Source of the DNA: Liolophura sinensis
Taxonomy: Eukaryota; Mollusca; Polyplacophora; Chitonida; Chitonidae
Reading direction: 5' to 3'
Assembly (NCBI RefSeq): GCF_032854445.1
Contig: NC_088297.1
Coordinates: 1,963,403-2,027,402, forward strand
Length of the DNA: 64,000 nt
Part shown: positions 10,681-20,955 of the stretch, in pieces
Layout: every line of letters starts with the position of its first letter
How positions within the stretch are numbered: position 1 is the first letter of the stretch
The notes under the pieces: model-generated
Told to the model about the DNA's origin: nothing
Database searches by the model: none
The model's input: the letters and a program-made list of their open reading frames with translations, nothing else
Made by a program: the position numbers and the translations under genes

Positions 10681-11015
10681 TTAAGGTCCGTTTGCACTTA
10701 TTATGTTTTTTGTCATACCTCCTAGTCCACTGAGTGTATGGAAGGTTTGTTTTTTAATCTTCACTTCCACCGGGTATATGGCATGCACTGTGTGTGTTTG
10801 TTTGTTTTTTTACTCCCCAAGTCCACCAGGTTTATGGTAGGCATTAAAGTGTAGTTTTTCAGTCCCCAAATCCACCGGTTATATGGCATGCACTGTGTGT
10901 GTTTCGGTTTTCACTCTCCAAGTCCACAGGATGTATGGAATGCACTGCGCCTGTCCAAGTATTATGGAGTGCGCTGAACATGGTTTGCTACTCTCCAAGT
11001 CCACCGAAGTCTCTC
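10681..11015. repeat. degenerate tandem repeat, five to six units
   Basis: The recurring unit is CTCCAAGTCCACCGGGTATA followed by TGGCATGCACTGTGTGTGTTT. Copies lie near 10720, 10766, 10817, 10865, 10918 and 10995. Unit length varies, so it is an old array. Confidence 0.65.
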
Positions 11016-11207
11016 CCACGCTTTGTCTATATTTTGTAGTCAGTTTATCAGTTTTGGGTCCGGAAAGATTCACATCATTCTAAAATGTGTTCATGCAACG
11101 AGAAATGGTGGGCTAACAAGTACTAGACGGATTAAAGCATCTCTCGAATTATCGAGTATTATATTTTCAAGAAAATGTTCCCCATTCATGAGGTAATTGT
11201 AGGTGTT

Positions 11208-11484
11208 TTTTTTTTTTTTTTTTTTTTTTTTTTGATTGGTGTTTTACGCCGTACTCAAGAATATTTCACTTATACGACGGCGGCCAGCATTATGGTGGGC
11301 GGAAACCGGGCACAGCCCGGGGGAAACCCACGACCATCCGCAGGTTGCTGGCAGACCTTCCCACATACGGCCAGAGAGGAATCCAGCATGAGCTGGACTT
11401 GAACTCACATCGACCGCATTGGTGAGAGACTCCTGGGTCATTACGCTGTGCTAGCGCGCTAACCAGCTGAGCCACGGAGGCCCC
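11208..11484 (-). repeat. SINE family A, full-length young copy
   Basis: The full element is in reverse orientation: poly-T at 11208-11233 (the RNA 3' poly-A), then tail, body and tRNA-like head ending GCCACGGAGGCCCC. A perfect 13-bp target-site duplication AATTGTAGGTGTT lies at 11195-11207 and 11485-11497. Confidence 0.95.
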
Positions 11485-11497
11485 AATTGTAGGTGTT

Positions 11498-12089
11498 AAT
11501 GCTGGGTATAGCGTTTAAACCTTGTATTGCAAATCGGCTTAGGTATTATCTGATATCAAACTGCATCTAAATTTATTGCGTTTTGTTTGTCAGGTACTTT
11601 TACGATAATTTTCATACCGTCAGCTGACAGATAAGAATCATATTTTGGTAAACTAAAAACCTTAGTTTTCCATAGACGAATTCTTGTAGACGTACATTAA
11701 ACTTTTCCATCCAAACAACAGCCAAACACCATGAAGAGCAAATGAGGTTTGACGGAGACTGTTTCTGCCTTGGAGTTCCTAAACAAACGGTGGGGGGGAG
11801 GAGAGAGAGATTAATTGGTAATGGCGTTTCCCCATCCAAGTTGAATGATGCACGCCAATAACGGAACGCTGAATAAATTATTTTCCCAAGAGAACTAAGC
11901 CTTTACACGACTGTCGTAAAGAACACCGATGGTATAAGGATACACGCGTGGACAGTAAAGAGGGGGAATGTTAACACATTGAGTCCACAGAAAATGCTAG
12001 GCTTTGACCCTTCACAAATTACGCATTTTCAAACAACGATAGATAACATTTCAAGACATGCTTGGGTACACCATTAAGTACACATTTTA
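11498..12089. other. spacer between SINE and LINE 3' end
   Basis: Nothing was recognised. The 3' untranslated end of the minus-strand LINE may reach into it, but I cannot place the exact end. Confidence 0.4.
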
Positions 12090-12093
12090 GGTG

Positions 12094-12479
12094 TTAGAAT
12101 CTATAGCAGCGAGTGAGAAAATTGGCAACAGCCTGCAAAACTTTGTTGTGATTTCTCACCAGCTTTAAAACCGTGTCTTCTGACGGGTTCCTAACACCCA
12201 CACGAGTTAATTCTGCGTAAAATACGCTCTTGGTGTCAATATGACGTCTGCAACGAAAAAGAACATGCGCACAGTATCTTCTACAAAACATTCCTCACAA
12301 TGACCCGTGTCATGGAGATTGGTTTTATACAAATAGCTGTTTGTTTTAATGTGACCAGACAAAAGTCTAAATACGAGTATTTCGTCACAGCGACATTTGA
12401 GAGAGAGAGATTGTAGCTTACAGAGATTTGAGGGTTGTGAGAGTAAAAGAATCTTCCTATAACAGATGTTACGACCCAA
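12094..12479 (-). pseudogene. LINE ORF2 C-terminal segment
   Basis: The segment RLLSGHIKTNSYLYKTNL, a Cys pair CEEC, and EDTVRMFFF resemble the post-RNase-H region of I-group elements (R-x-G-H-x-x-x-N-x-x-L-x, then C-x2-C, then E-D-x-x-x-H-F-L). The last His/Cys positions have decayed (the expected HFLF has become MFFF). A second overlapping frame (12094-12291) carries the remaining end, so there is a frameshift. Confidence 0.7.
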
Positions 12480-12489
12480 ACTGTCTGTA

Positions 12490-13128
12490 TTATAAAGAGA
12501 TGGCTTGTTCGAAATACACGACAGTTTAGCCGCACAAAAAAGTAACCAAAGCCAGCAGATTTTCTTTTACAACAATTTATTGGCTTTAACAAGAACAGAT
12601 AATAAGACTTATACACATACTAAAGTACTTACGTTTAACAAGAAAGGATAGCAGTATCTGTACAAATACTAAAGTACTTACGGTGTCAAGTCCAAACGGA
12701 CGCATATATTCCACAATATATATCACACAGGCATAAATGCTCAGAGGTAAATTCACAAGAGGGAAAATCCGCAGTATAACTGAGTGTATGACGAAATATA
12801 CACAAAATTGCACAGACAGGTCCGTGTACTAATAAGCACTGTGTGTACAAGAGTACAAATTAAACATACAAGTTCAGACTGAACAAGTGCTCGGTGGAGA
12901 TATGATATAACAAAGCCAGAGGCTATAAAGACACCAAAATTCAGCACAAAAGGCCTACTAAAGTAATACACAGCAAAAGCATCCAAACTCTCAATAATTC
13001 TCCGTTCTCCTCGTTTGACCTGCTTTCATAGGTCTTGTATAGACTGGTGGAATTTTCCAGAATAAGAAAATTCCTGAACACTTGATGTAAACAAACAGGC
13101 ACCGAACTGAGCGCATTCTGGAATATTT
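12490..13128. other. probable insertion inside the LINE
   Basis: In related elements about 50 residues separate RNase H from the C-terminal zinc-like segment. Here over 600 bp of AT-rich, non-matching sequence intervene. It holds a near-duplicate pair (ACTAAAGTACTTACG at about 12617 and 12668). A short imperfect repeat GCGCTGAGTTCAGCGCCTG / GCGCTCAGTTCGGTGCCTG at 13150 and 13104 lies at the right edge. Confidence 0.5.
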
Positions 13129-14344
13129 TAAGGTAGAGGCAGACAGCAGGCGCTGAACTCAGCGCATGTTAACAGTGGCAAGCTAAATTTAAAAACTGAC
13201 GGCAGCCGTGCATATAACACAGAGTTATCCCATTCATTTTGCCACACTGGTATAAATTTCGGTTTGACACAACTAATAGCTTCTTGTACAGACAACGGGA
13301 TGGTGTGGGATATATTGGGTAGATCAAGGGCCTTTTTGGCCAGTTTGTCGGCCAACTCATTTCCGTCAACACCAATGTGGGCCGGCACCCATTCAAACGC
13401 CACAGATACACCTTGATAGCCCAATATAGTACAGATATACAGTATTTCATACACAAGCGTTGCCGACTTATTCCAAATAAAGTTACCAAGTGCCTGTAAA
13501 GAACTTAAGGAGTCTGTGAAAATAACAGCCATAATCGATCTTAACTCGAGTAGCACTTAAGAGCACTCAAGATTGTGGTAAGCTCTGCCGTGAACACTGA
13601 AACATAACCTGACAAGCGGAAAGATTTTTAATACCTCATTTCTGGAATACACACTGATGCGCCCACTTTGTTAATGTCGGGGCATTTGGAAGCGTCGGTA
13701 AATACTTGTAAGTACTCGTTCCAGTTTGATTTAATATGGTCCTTGACACATAACAACGATACATTACTCTTATCCGTCGTTTTGACTTTACAATGTAGTT
13801 CCACAGAGACAAATGGGTTCGATAACTTCCAGGGAGGAAAATGAGGAACACAACCAGGCTGAATAGAAATATCCCTGGCCTGAAAGGAGTCAGGAATTTC
13901 GTTCGACCGTAAATTAAATGGCAATGCTTTTTTACTGTCTTTACTATATAACTGATCATAATATGAGGGTTTAAGTACAGGCGTTGCAGAATTATTAATG
14001 GCAGACTTTAGCCTGAAAGTTAACTCTAGGACACGCAACCGACGACGTAAGTGTAACGGCCACTCATTACAGAAGACTTGCAATACGCTGAGAGGAGTGG
14101 AGCGTAAACCTCCAGGACAAATACGTAGTACGCTGAATCATAGGCTTCGCAGCCGTAGTCAAGCCTAGACCCAATTAAGGACCGGTAGAGTAGCCCCATG
14201 TTAAGCTCCATTTCATGATGTCATCCAAGCCCTGTTGAATGTACTTGGTGCAGAGTTTAAGACTCCTGGAACTATACCATACAGCTTTGTCGTCCTCAAA
14301 TAATGTGCATGTCAGTTTTGGTGACAGTGCGTCCGGTAGGTCAT
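13128..14344 (-). pseudogene. LINE RT thumb/connection and RNase H
   Basis: From the 5' side, the RT catalytic box reads FEDD (about 14300-14289; usual form F/Y-A-D-D), followed by LLYRSLIGSRLDYGCEAYDS and LRRRLRVLELTFRL, which are typical of the RT C-terminal region. RNase H motifs follow: FTDASK (first Asp, about 13700), TAELTTILSAL (Glu, about 13585), FTDSLSSLQAL (second Asp, about 13525) and PAHIGVDGNELADKLAKKA (about 13390-13330). These lie in at least three frames, so the piece is a pseudogene. Confidence 0.85.
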
Positions 14345-15265
14345 TTATTGCAATATTAAAAAGAGAAAAAGAGTAGGAGATAAAACACTACCCTGGAGCA
14401 CCCCATTCTCGACAGGTACTGGTCGAGAGTAGTCTCGACCGACTCTTACTTTAATAAAACGGCCCGAAAGGGAGTTTTTCACCCACCCCAGCATCTTTCC
14501 GCCAATTCCCATGCTTCTCATTTTCATAAGGACACCAGTTTGCCACACCATGTCATAAGCTTTTTCTATGTCTAGAAACACAGCAAACAAATATTCCTTA
14601 TTACACAGGGCGTTTCTAATAGAAGATTCTAAAATGATGATATGGTCGGATGTAGAGCGTTTGTTTCTAAAACCGCTTTGAACTGGACTGAAAATATTGT
14701 GTTTGTTTAAAAGCCACACCAAACGATCATTAATCATCCTTTCCTTGACTTTACACAAAGTGGCAGTGAGCGCGATGGACCTGCACGATGAAGGGGCAGT
14801 TAGGTCCTTGCCGGGTTTAGGCACCGGTATGACGATAGCACTTTTCCACTTAAAGGGGAGTTTCATTTGGGTCCATACCGTATTGTATAACATTAATAAC
14901 ACCGTAAGGCACTGTTCAGACAAGTTACACAACATAGAGTAAGTAACCAAATCCTCTCCAGGTGACATATTGAGAATCGTTATGAACAATGGTGGGAATA
15001 GCTTTAGATTTCCCCTTGCCATTAATGGACTTAATCTGAGCCCAAACGTTTTTGATTGGTGTATTCTCGGATAAACTACTACAAAATTGCCGCCAGTGAT
15101 CTTTCTGCGCTCGTTTGATTGTTCGTTGAGCTACAGCCTTCGCCCTCTTGTACAATATAATATCATCGTAATGTCGTGCACGACGTGCTCGATTCTTGAG
15201 ACGTTTACGTTCCCTAATGGCAGCGGAGCATTAGGTATTCCACCACGGAACTGGCATTTTATATC
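14345..15265 (-). pseudogene. LINE reverse transcriptase fingers/palm
   Basis: The 225-aa open stretch 15022-14345 carries RT motifs: VIPVPKPGKD, SIALTATLCKVKERMINDRL, SGFRNKRSTSDHI, the catalytic VFLDIEKAYDMVW, and NGVLQGSVLSPTLF. The upstream linker (15155-14925) is in another frame. Frameshifts separate it from the endonuclease and from the FEDD motif. Confidence 0.92.
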
Positions 15266-16183
15266 TCATATCACCAGAAGATTTAGGTATCGTCTTGGTG
15301 GCGGCAGCCTTAATGGCGTCCACAATGTTGTCAGAAAATACATCCACATTGTCATCGAAAATCTCATAATTAAGGATTTCCTACATTCCTTTTGGTGAAG
15401 CCCCCAGTTTGCTCTTTTAATGCTCCATCTGGGAGGGTGACCCACTGAGTTTACATAAGGATTGAAATCCCAGGATACATGGACGGGTAGGTGATCACTC
15501 CCACACGGTGAGATATTATCCACGGACCAATCAAAAGACAGGCTTAGGTCAGGGGAACACAGAGTAAGATCAAGATGCGAGAAAATACCGGAGCGGGGAT
15601 CAACTCGGGTGCCTGAACCATCATTAAGAATACATACACCATACTGATCAATAAATTCTTCAAGTACCCACCCATTCTGGTTAACAGTTGCACTACCACA
15701 CAACGGACTGTACGCATTAAAATCCCCGCATAAAATGTAGGAGTTATTCAGAGATGACATAAGGGAGTTAAAGTCGGAACGATCCAGACGGTTCGACGGG
15801 TTGTAAACGTTTACAACACTAACGGATGGACCGTTAGTTCTAGCTATATTGAAACACTGGGCTTCTATGCTGGTAAACGAAGGCAATCTAACCTCGGAAA
15901 AGGAAAGTCCATGTTTTAAGAACATAGCCAAGCCGCCCCCACCTCTCGTTTCCCTATCTAATCTGTTAATAAAATATCCAGGATATGTATAATCAAGATG
16001 TTGCTTTAAAAAGGTTTCTTGTAAGCAGACAACATGCGGTTCAGGATTTACATTAGAGAGATAGAACTTAAACTCCTGGCCATGGGTACCGTTACCCCGA
16101 ATATTCTGATGAAGCAAATTAAACGCCATTATTGCCGAAAAAGGCGAAGCAGTGAAGCAATAAAGGTTAGAATACATAAACAT
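15266..16183 (-). pseudogene. LINE ORF2 N-terminus, APE-type endonuclease
   Basis: This is a 305-codon open frame. It has the expected apurinic-endonuclease motifs in order: LLHQNIRGNG (N), VCLQETFL (catalytic Glu), GGGLAMFLKHG, NVYNPSN, LCGDFNAYSP (Asp/Asn), SHLDLTLCS, and CGSDHLPVHVSW (terminal Asp-His). The active-site residues look intact. The first ATG (16183) overlaps the ORF1 stop as TAATG. A second ATG 18 codons in (MAFNLLHQN) is nearer the conserved domain. The frame breaks soon after SDH. Confidence 0.93.
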
Positions 16184-16963
16184 TACGAAACCTCAGCAGA
16201 AACCAGACTAGAGAGTACGGACTTGAGACGGGTAAAGTTGACATGTTCAGGCCCGAGCCGTGACTGGGCGATATGGAAGACTTCAGCTATAAACTGATCA
16301 GCCTCTCTAAGCTCAAAAGCTTTGAGCATTACTTCAGTGAACACGGCTATGATTTTAGTTGCCGTAGACAAAGACAAGTCTTCGGTTTGATTACATGAAT
16401 CCGACATGTTTTGGGTAAATGGAGATTTCATTACGGGCTTAACCCGCTTAAATTGTGAGGTGTGTTTCACAGGACGAACGTCTGGACGAGGTTGTGTACT
16501 GTTATACGTAGGTTGTGTACTATTATCCGTAGGTGGTGTACTATTACACATAGATGGTGAATATTCAGAGCCTTCAAGTAAAGCCCTCTCTGCAGGACTT
16601 TCAGGATAAGGTCGACTGTTCTCTTCACGAACATTCTTAAGAGCTTCGGCAAACGAAACTGTCTGCGTTACCTTAATATACTGGGCTTTACTAACCTGCT
16701 TGCGATATGGACAGCCCAGGTAGGCAGATGAATGGCCGAGGGAGCCGCAGTTAACGCACTTAAGTCTATCCAGATTTCTACATTGTTCAAACTCATGTTC
16801 TCCTGCGCAACGAGGACAACGCTGAATTTGACCTGGTGTTTACTTGTCTAGGTTTCTTCACCTCAGAGGACGCCCGATCCAAGGATAAATCGCGCACGCG
16901 TTTATTACTGGAACGGACCTCCGAGAATTCCATGGAATCCTCACCCCCTTCGGCGGCGTGCAT
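16183..16963 (-). pseudogene. LINE ORF1, gag-like with CCHC zinc knuckles
   Basis: A start at 16963 reads MHAAEGGEDSMEFSEV. After a +1-type frameshift near 16835 the frame continues through CPRCAGEHEFEQC and CVNCGSLGHSSAYLGC, two Cys/His knuckles typical of I/Jockey ORF1 proteins that bind their RNA. A Pro/Ser/Thr-rich linker and a helical C-terminus (AVFTEVMLKAFELREADQF) follow, ending at the TAA at 16185-16183. At about 260 codons it is short for the family, so the N-terminus may be missing. Confidence 0.8.
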
Positions 16964-17159
16964 GGTCAGTTAATCTAAATATAATACCTAAGGTGTATAG
17001 GACAGGTGTGTTATTACGTAAGACTGTTAAAGCACAAGTGGGTGTTGCCCGGAAGCTGCTCCGGGCCGGGACAAGACAAACGGCGCTCGGGTTAGTAATG
17101 CAGAGTAGACAGTGCACGTACAGGATTTGTACTGCATACAATCCTACCACTATACCAAA

Positions 17160-17745
17160 GGTATAGGAACTATAGCCCTACACTAAGTAATATCTACCAC
17201 TATTTAAATCACAGCAAAATTTACAACTGCGGAATATTTTCCACACTACACTATATTTACAACTTAGTCACCAACAGACGTGTCCACACACGGCAAGTGT
17301 ATACAAAATAAATAAATAAAAAAAAAATAAAATAAAAAAATTGGGCGTGCGCAAATGTACAAATATATATTACAGTCATATATGTATACACAAACAATAT
17401 ATTATATACACTTATATATGAAGCAATCTCAGTGGCAGAGTAAAACAAGTGGGTATAGCTACCAAACAACACATAGGGTGTAGGCCGATGCCATCCCAGA
17501 GTTTTCTTCTGAGCTCCACATGTACGTCCGCCGACCTGTTCAGTTCTCGCCTGAGAGCCACAAAGCACCATCTAAACAGCCAAACAAAGAGGGACACACG
17601 TTTGTCGGAAACTGTCTCACAAAGCCTCCACTTTTGTGAACACATTGCCTAAAAAAGTAGTTAATCGGAAGTTTTAAGTTTTTTTTGCCAATTTAATATG
17701 TGTCTCGACCCAGTAACAAGAAGATGATTGCCTCATATATCATCC
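17160..17745. other. AT-rich spacer
   Basis: There is an A-rich and TATA-rich tract at 17305-17430. No gene is recognised. The region may include LINE 5' flank. Confidence 0.4.
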
Positions 17746-17746
17746 A

Positions 17747-18129
17747 TGGTCTGCCGGCAACCTGCGGATGGTCGTGGGTTTATTCCGGGCTCTGTCTGGC
17801 TTCCTCCCACCATAATGCTGGCCGCCGTCGTATAAGTGAAATATTCTTGAGCACAGCGTAAACACTAATCAAATGAATACAATTAAATAAATTAAAATAA
17901 GGTATACGATGGCCAAACACTGACACATATATCTACATTTCCATTTCAGAGAAAAGTACTGACAAAGGGCGGTTTCATGCAAAAAAATCAGTGACAGCCT
18001 GGTATACAAATGTCTGTTTCGACGCATAGATAATATGCCTTTAATTACAAACGTGCGTTATAGGAATTGTGTTTTATTAGTAAATAGTAATATTCTACAG
18101 CCCAAGCAGAAGTTGTACAACCAGAAATG
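17747..18129. repeat. right copy of the 0.4-kb inverted duplication with truncated SINE A
   Basis: The SINE A part is 17747-17880 (plus orientation, head missing, tail variant GAGCACAGCGTAAACACTAATC shared with the 4.7-kb copy). The following unique part, to 18129, is the reverse complement of 4418-4680. Right at 18125 it abuts another SINE tail. Confidence 0.8.
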
Positions 18130-18202
18130 CTGGCCGCCGTCGTATAAATGAAATATTCTTGAGTACGGCGTAAAACACCAATCAAATAAATAAATAAATA
18201 TT
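18125..18202 (+). repeat. SINE family A tail fragment
   Basis: Only the 3' end is present (ATGCTGGCCGCCGTCGTATA ... CACCAATCAAATAAATAAAT). Confidence 0.85.
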
Positions 18203-18515
18203 TAATGCGTTTTAATGAACATTTCACATGGAAGAACCAAGCATCAACAGAAACGAGAGCTCCAAGACTTACTAAGGATGGTTTAAGCTTTCTCTAAAAA
18301 AAAACAACTACTACAAAACAACAGCAACAGTGGCGAAAAGTTGTTGGATATTACTTCAGATTCCCTCTATCTTTAAATGCCTCTTTCCCAACAACCAAAA
18401 AAAAACCAAAAAACAATGATGTAGTTGTAAATATGGATTTGGTTTGGAGGATTCCGTTATCGATTACATTTGTTGACAAACCTGAACCACTAACATTTAA
18501 CCTCAAAAAGAGTGA

Positions 18516-19132
18516 GTGAGTACTTGAGGTTTAACGTCGTACTTAACAAGTTTTCAGTCATATGATGACTAAGAAATCCTTCAAGTGCATGTACTTATTT
18601 ATTTGATTGGTGTTTTACGCCGTACTCAAGAATATTTCACTTATACGACGGCGGCCAGCATTATGGTGGGTGGAAACCGGGCAGAGCCCGGGGGAAACCC
18701 ACGACCATCCGCAGGTTGTCGACAGACCTTCTCATTTACGGCCAGAGAGGAAGCCAGCATGAGCTGGACTTGAAATCACAGCGACCGCATTGGTGAGAGA
18801 CTGCTGATCATCACGCTGCGCTAGCGCGTTAACCAACTGAGCGACGCAGGCCCCTAGAGTGCATGTGATGTGCTTCCTTGTGGCAGGACGGATTTCCACC
18901 ACTCTTTTATCTTGTCCTGCTTCACCGAGACGCCTTAACGAAGGCAAGTAAGGCATCCCGCCCGGTCCATTATACTGTTACGGGTCGACCAGCACTATCC
19001 CCTCCATGGTGAAAGCTAAGCGAGGAAGTTACAACTTCCTCTTTTAAGGTCTTAGGTTGTGACTCGATCCTCAGTTCACTCTAGATCTACCTCTCCCGAT
19101 GCGAACTCTCTACCAACTATGCTATCGGGGCA
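18516..19132 (-). repeat. SINE family B copy, interrupted by a SINE A
   Basis: Family B is a second short repeat of about 300-370 bp. In reverse orientation it reads GGTTTAACGTCGTACTTAAC, then TTTCAGTCATATGATGAC, then GCACGGATTTCCACCGCTC-like and GCTGCTTCACCGAGACG blocks, then AAGCGAGGAAGTTACAACTTC, then a tRNA-like end. The clearest head is in the plus-strand copy at 44672. The segment 18593-18857 is a later SINE A insertion flanked by AGTGCATGT (18584-18592 and 18858-18866). Confidence 0.8.
18593..18857 (-). repeat. SINE family A, near-complete copy nested in SINE B
   Basis: It has the reverse-orientation tail at 18598 (TTTGATTGGTGTTTTACGCC) and the head ending GAGCGACGCAGGCCCC. The target-site duplication AGTGCATGT shows it landed in a pre-existing SINE B. 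Confidence 0.92.
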
Positions 19133-19720
19133 GGTAAACCCCAAAAGATATACCTGGTGAATTTTTGCCTAGAGCAGTAAAGCAACAATCGAGGTCAAAT
19201 CTGGACTAATCTCCATTCCAATGTTTCTAAAAAGACAACACATGTACATTGCAAATCATTTACATAATAATATCGTTTTATATTCAAATCCAGATTAACG
19301 CAGATTAAACCCAGATTAACACATATGTTCACCATCATCAGCTTTTATAAGGAGACTTAAAAAACAAGGGAATTTATATTTTAAAAAAAAACAGTTTTCT
19401 ATCATCGTTGCAATTTATGTGTTTTCCAGTTGAGAGCAATAACATTTGTCTTTCAAAAGAGCGTTTTTAATTACATAACAAAAAATGACAAGAAGTGTGT
19501 TCACGAACCTAGCAAATAGTGGTCAGGTGTTCTAGGTAAATACTGGATACGGACTTGCCATGATCATGGATTTTCAAACCCATACTGGTCAAGATATAAC
19601 CAACCTTGAGATTGCTGTGATCACAAACATTTGCTTTAAAACTAGTAAATAACGACACCATTAATGAATCTGATTGTTAATGCAGAAATTTCGCTGATTT
19701 CCGGAGTTGAACGCTTGATC
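19133..19720. other. spacer, nothing recognised
   Basis: This is AT-rich sequence without exons or recognised repeats. Confidence 0.4.
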
Positions 19721-19790
19721 ACATTCTCTTCACCATGCTTCATCACACACGATTCATAACGCTTTTATCACACACACGTCAAAACACTTG

Positions 19791-19939
19791 GTACGTGGGA
19801 AGGTCTGTCTGCAACCTGCGGATTGTCATTGGTTTCCCCCGGACTCTACCCGGTTTCCACCCACCATAATGCTGGCCGCCGTCGTATAAGTCAAATATTC
19901 TTGAGTACGGCGTAAAACACCAATGAAATAAATAAATAA
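19791..19939 (+). repeat. SINE family A, 5'-truncated copy
   Basis: It starts in the body (GGTACGTGGGAAGGTCTG) and runs to the TAAA tail. The tRNA-like head is missing. Confidence 0.9.
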
Positions 19940-20164
19940 GTGAAAATACTTGATCACACAGAGTTCATAGCGCTTGTATCACACGCACGTCAAAACGCTT
20001 CATCGCATTCACTTCACCATGCTTCATCACACACAATTCAAAACGCTTTTATCACACACGTCAAAACGCTTTATCGCATTCCCTTCAAAAATCTTCATCA
20101 CTTACACCTCACCATACTTCCTCACTTTTTCTTCACCTTGCTTTGCGAGCGAGTTCTTGGTGTT

Positions 20165-20450
20165 TGAGTGAGTGAGTGAGTCATATGACGACGGAGTCCT
20201 TAGGGTGCATGTGCGTGTAATGTGCCTCCTTGTTGCAGGATGGATTTCCACCGCTCTTTTTTCTAGTGCTGCTTCACTTAGACGAGTAAGGGAAGGCAAG
20301 TAAGCGGACCCACCCAAGTCATTATACGGATAGTATGCATTATCTCCTTCATGCTGAACGCTAAGCGAGGAAGTTACAGCTTCCGCTTTTAAGGTCTTAG
20401 GTGTGAACCGACCCAGGATTGACGTGGATCTACCGTTAACACTTCATCAA
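20165..20450 (-). repeat. SINE family B copy
   Basis: It shares TCATATGACGACGGAGTCCT, ATGTGCCTCCTTGTTGCAGG and GCTAAGCGAGGAAGTTACAG with the other B copies. The tRNA-like head is largely missing. Confidence 0.8.
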
Positions 20451-20955
20451 TTTCAGTACACAGTTTTCATCACATTCGCACCATCAGCATTATCATATGC
20501 ACTCAATAAAGCTTCAACACATCCATTCAATAAAGCTGCCTCACATTACCTTCATAAACTTAATCACATTCACTGCATAAAGTTTCAACAGTCATTATTC
20601 AATAAATTTTCATCGCATTCACTCAATAAAACTTCATCCTTCACCACATTTATTAATCCATAGCCATGTACTTGTATCACAATCTTTATTCAATAAAGCT
20701 TTCTGAAAATTTGTTGAACCTTCACCATGTTCACTACTCTCTAAACTTCATCACATTAGTACTACTCAATTAACCTTCGTACTCACTTTTTGGATCTTAA
20801 TGATATTCATTCGATGAAGCTTCATAACACTCTCAACTCTACAGAAATTCTCCACATTCATTCTATCAGCCTTTCTCGCATTCATTTCGTGAATTGTCTG
20901 ATCCTGCATCAGTCAGATAGTATGTGCAACCCTTTACTCTGCAGTTTCATTCACA

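Larger units (their letters stand above)
12090..16963 (-). mobile_element. degraded non-LTR retrotransposon (LINE), I-group, RNase-H-bearing
   Basis: On the minus strand the order is ORF1 (CCHC zinc knuckles), APE endonuclease, reverse transcriptase, RNase H, and a C-terminal zinc-like segment. This order with an RNase H domain fits the I group (I/Nimb-like), by general family knowledge. The element is broken by several frameshifts and by a likely 0.6-kb insertion near 12.5-13.1 kb. It cannot make a full-length protein. No target-site duplication was found. The 5' boundary may extend to about 17160. Confidence 0.92.
19720..20955. repeat. degenerate 24-30-bp tandem array interrupted by two SINEs
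   Basis: Units such as CTTCATCACATTCACTCAATAAA and GCTTTTATCACACACGTCAAAA recur at irregular spacing from 19720 to 20160 and again from 20440 to 20950. A SINE A fragment (19791-19939) and a SINE B (20165-20450) have inserted. Predicted His/Ser-rich ORFs here are translations of the repeat. Confidence 0.75.

Noticed and set aside
20403-20663. His/Ser-rich ORF
   Set aside because: It is the translation of a degenerate CATCACATT-type tandem array.
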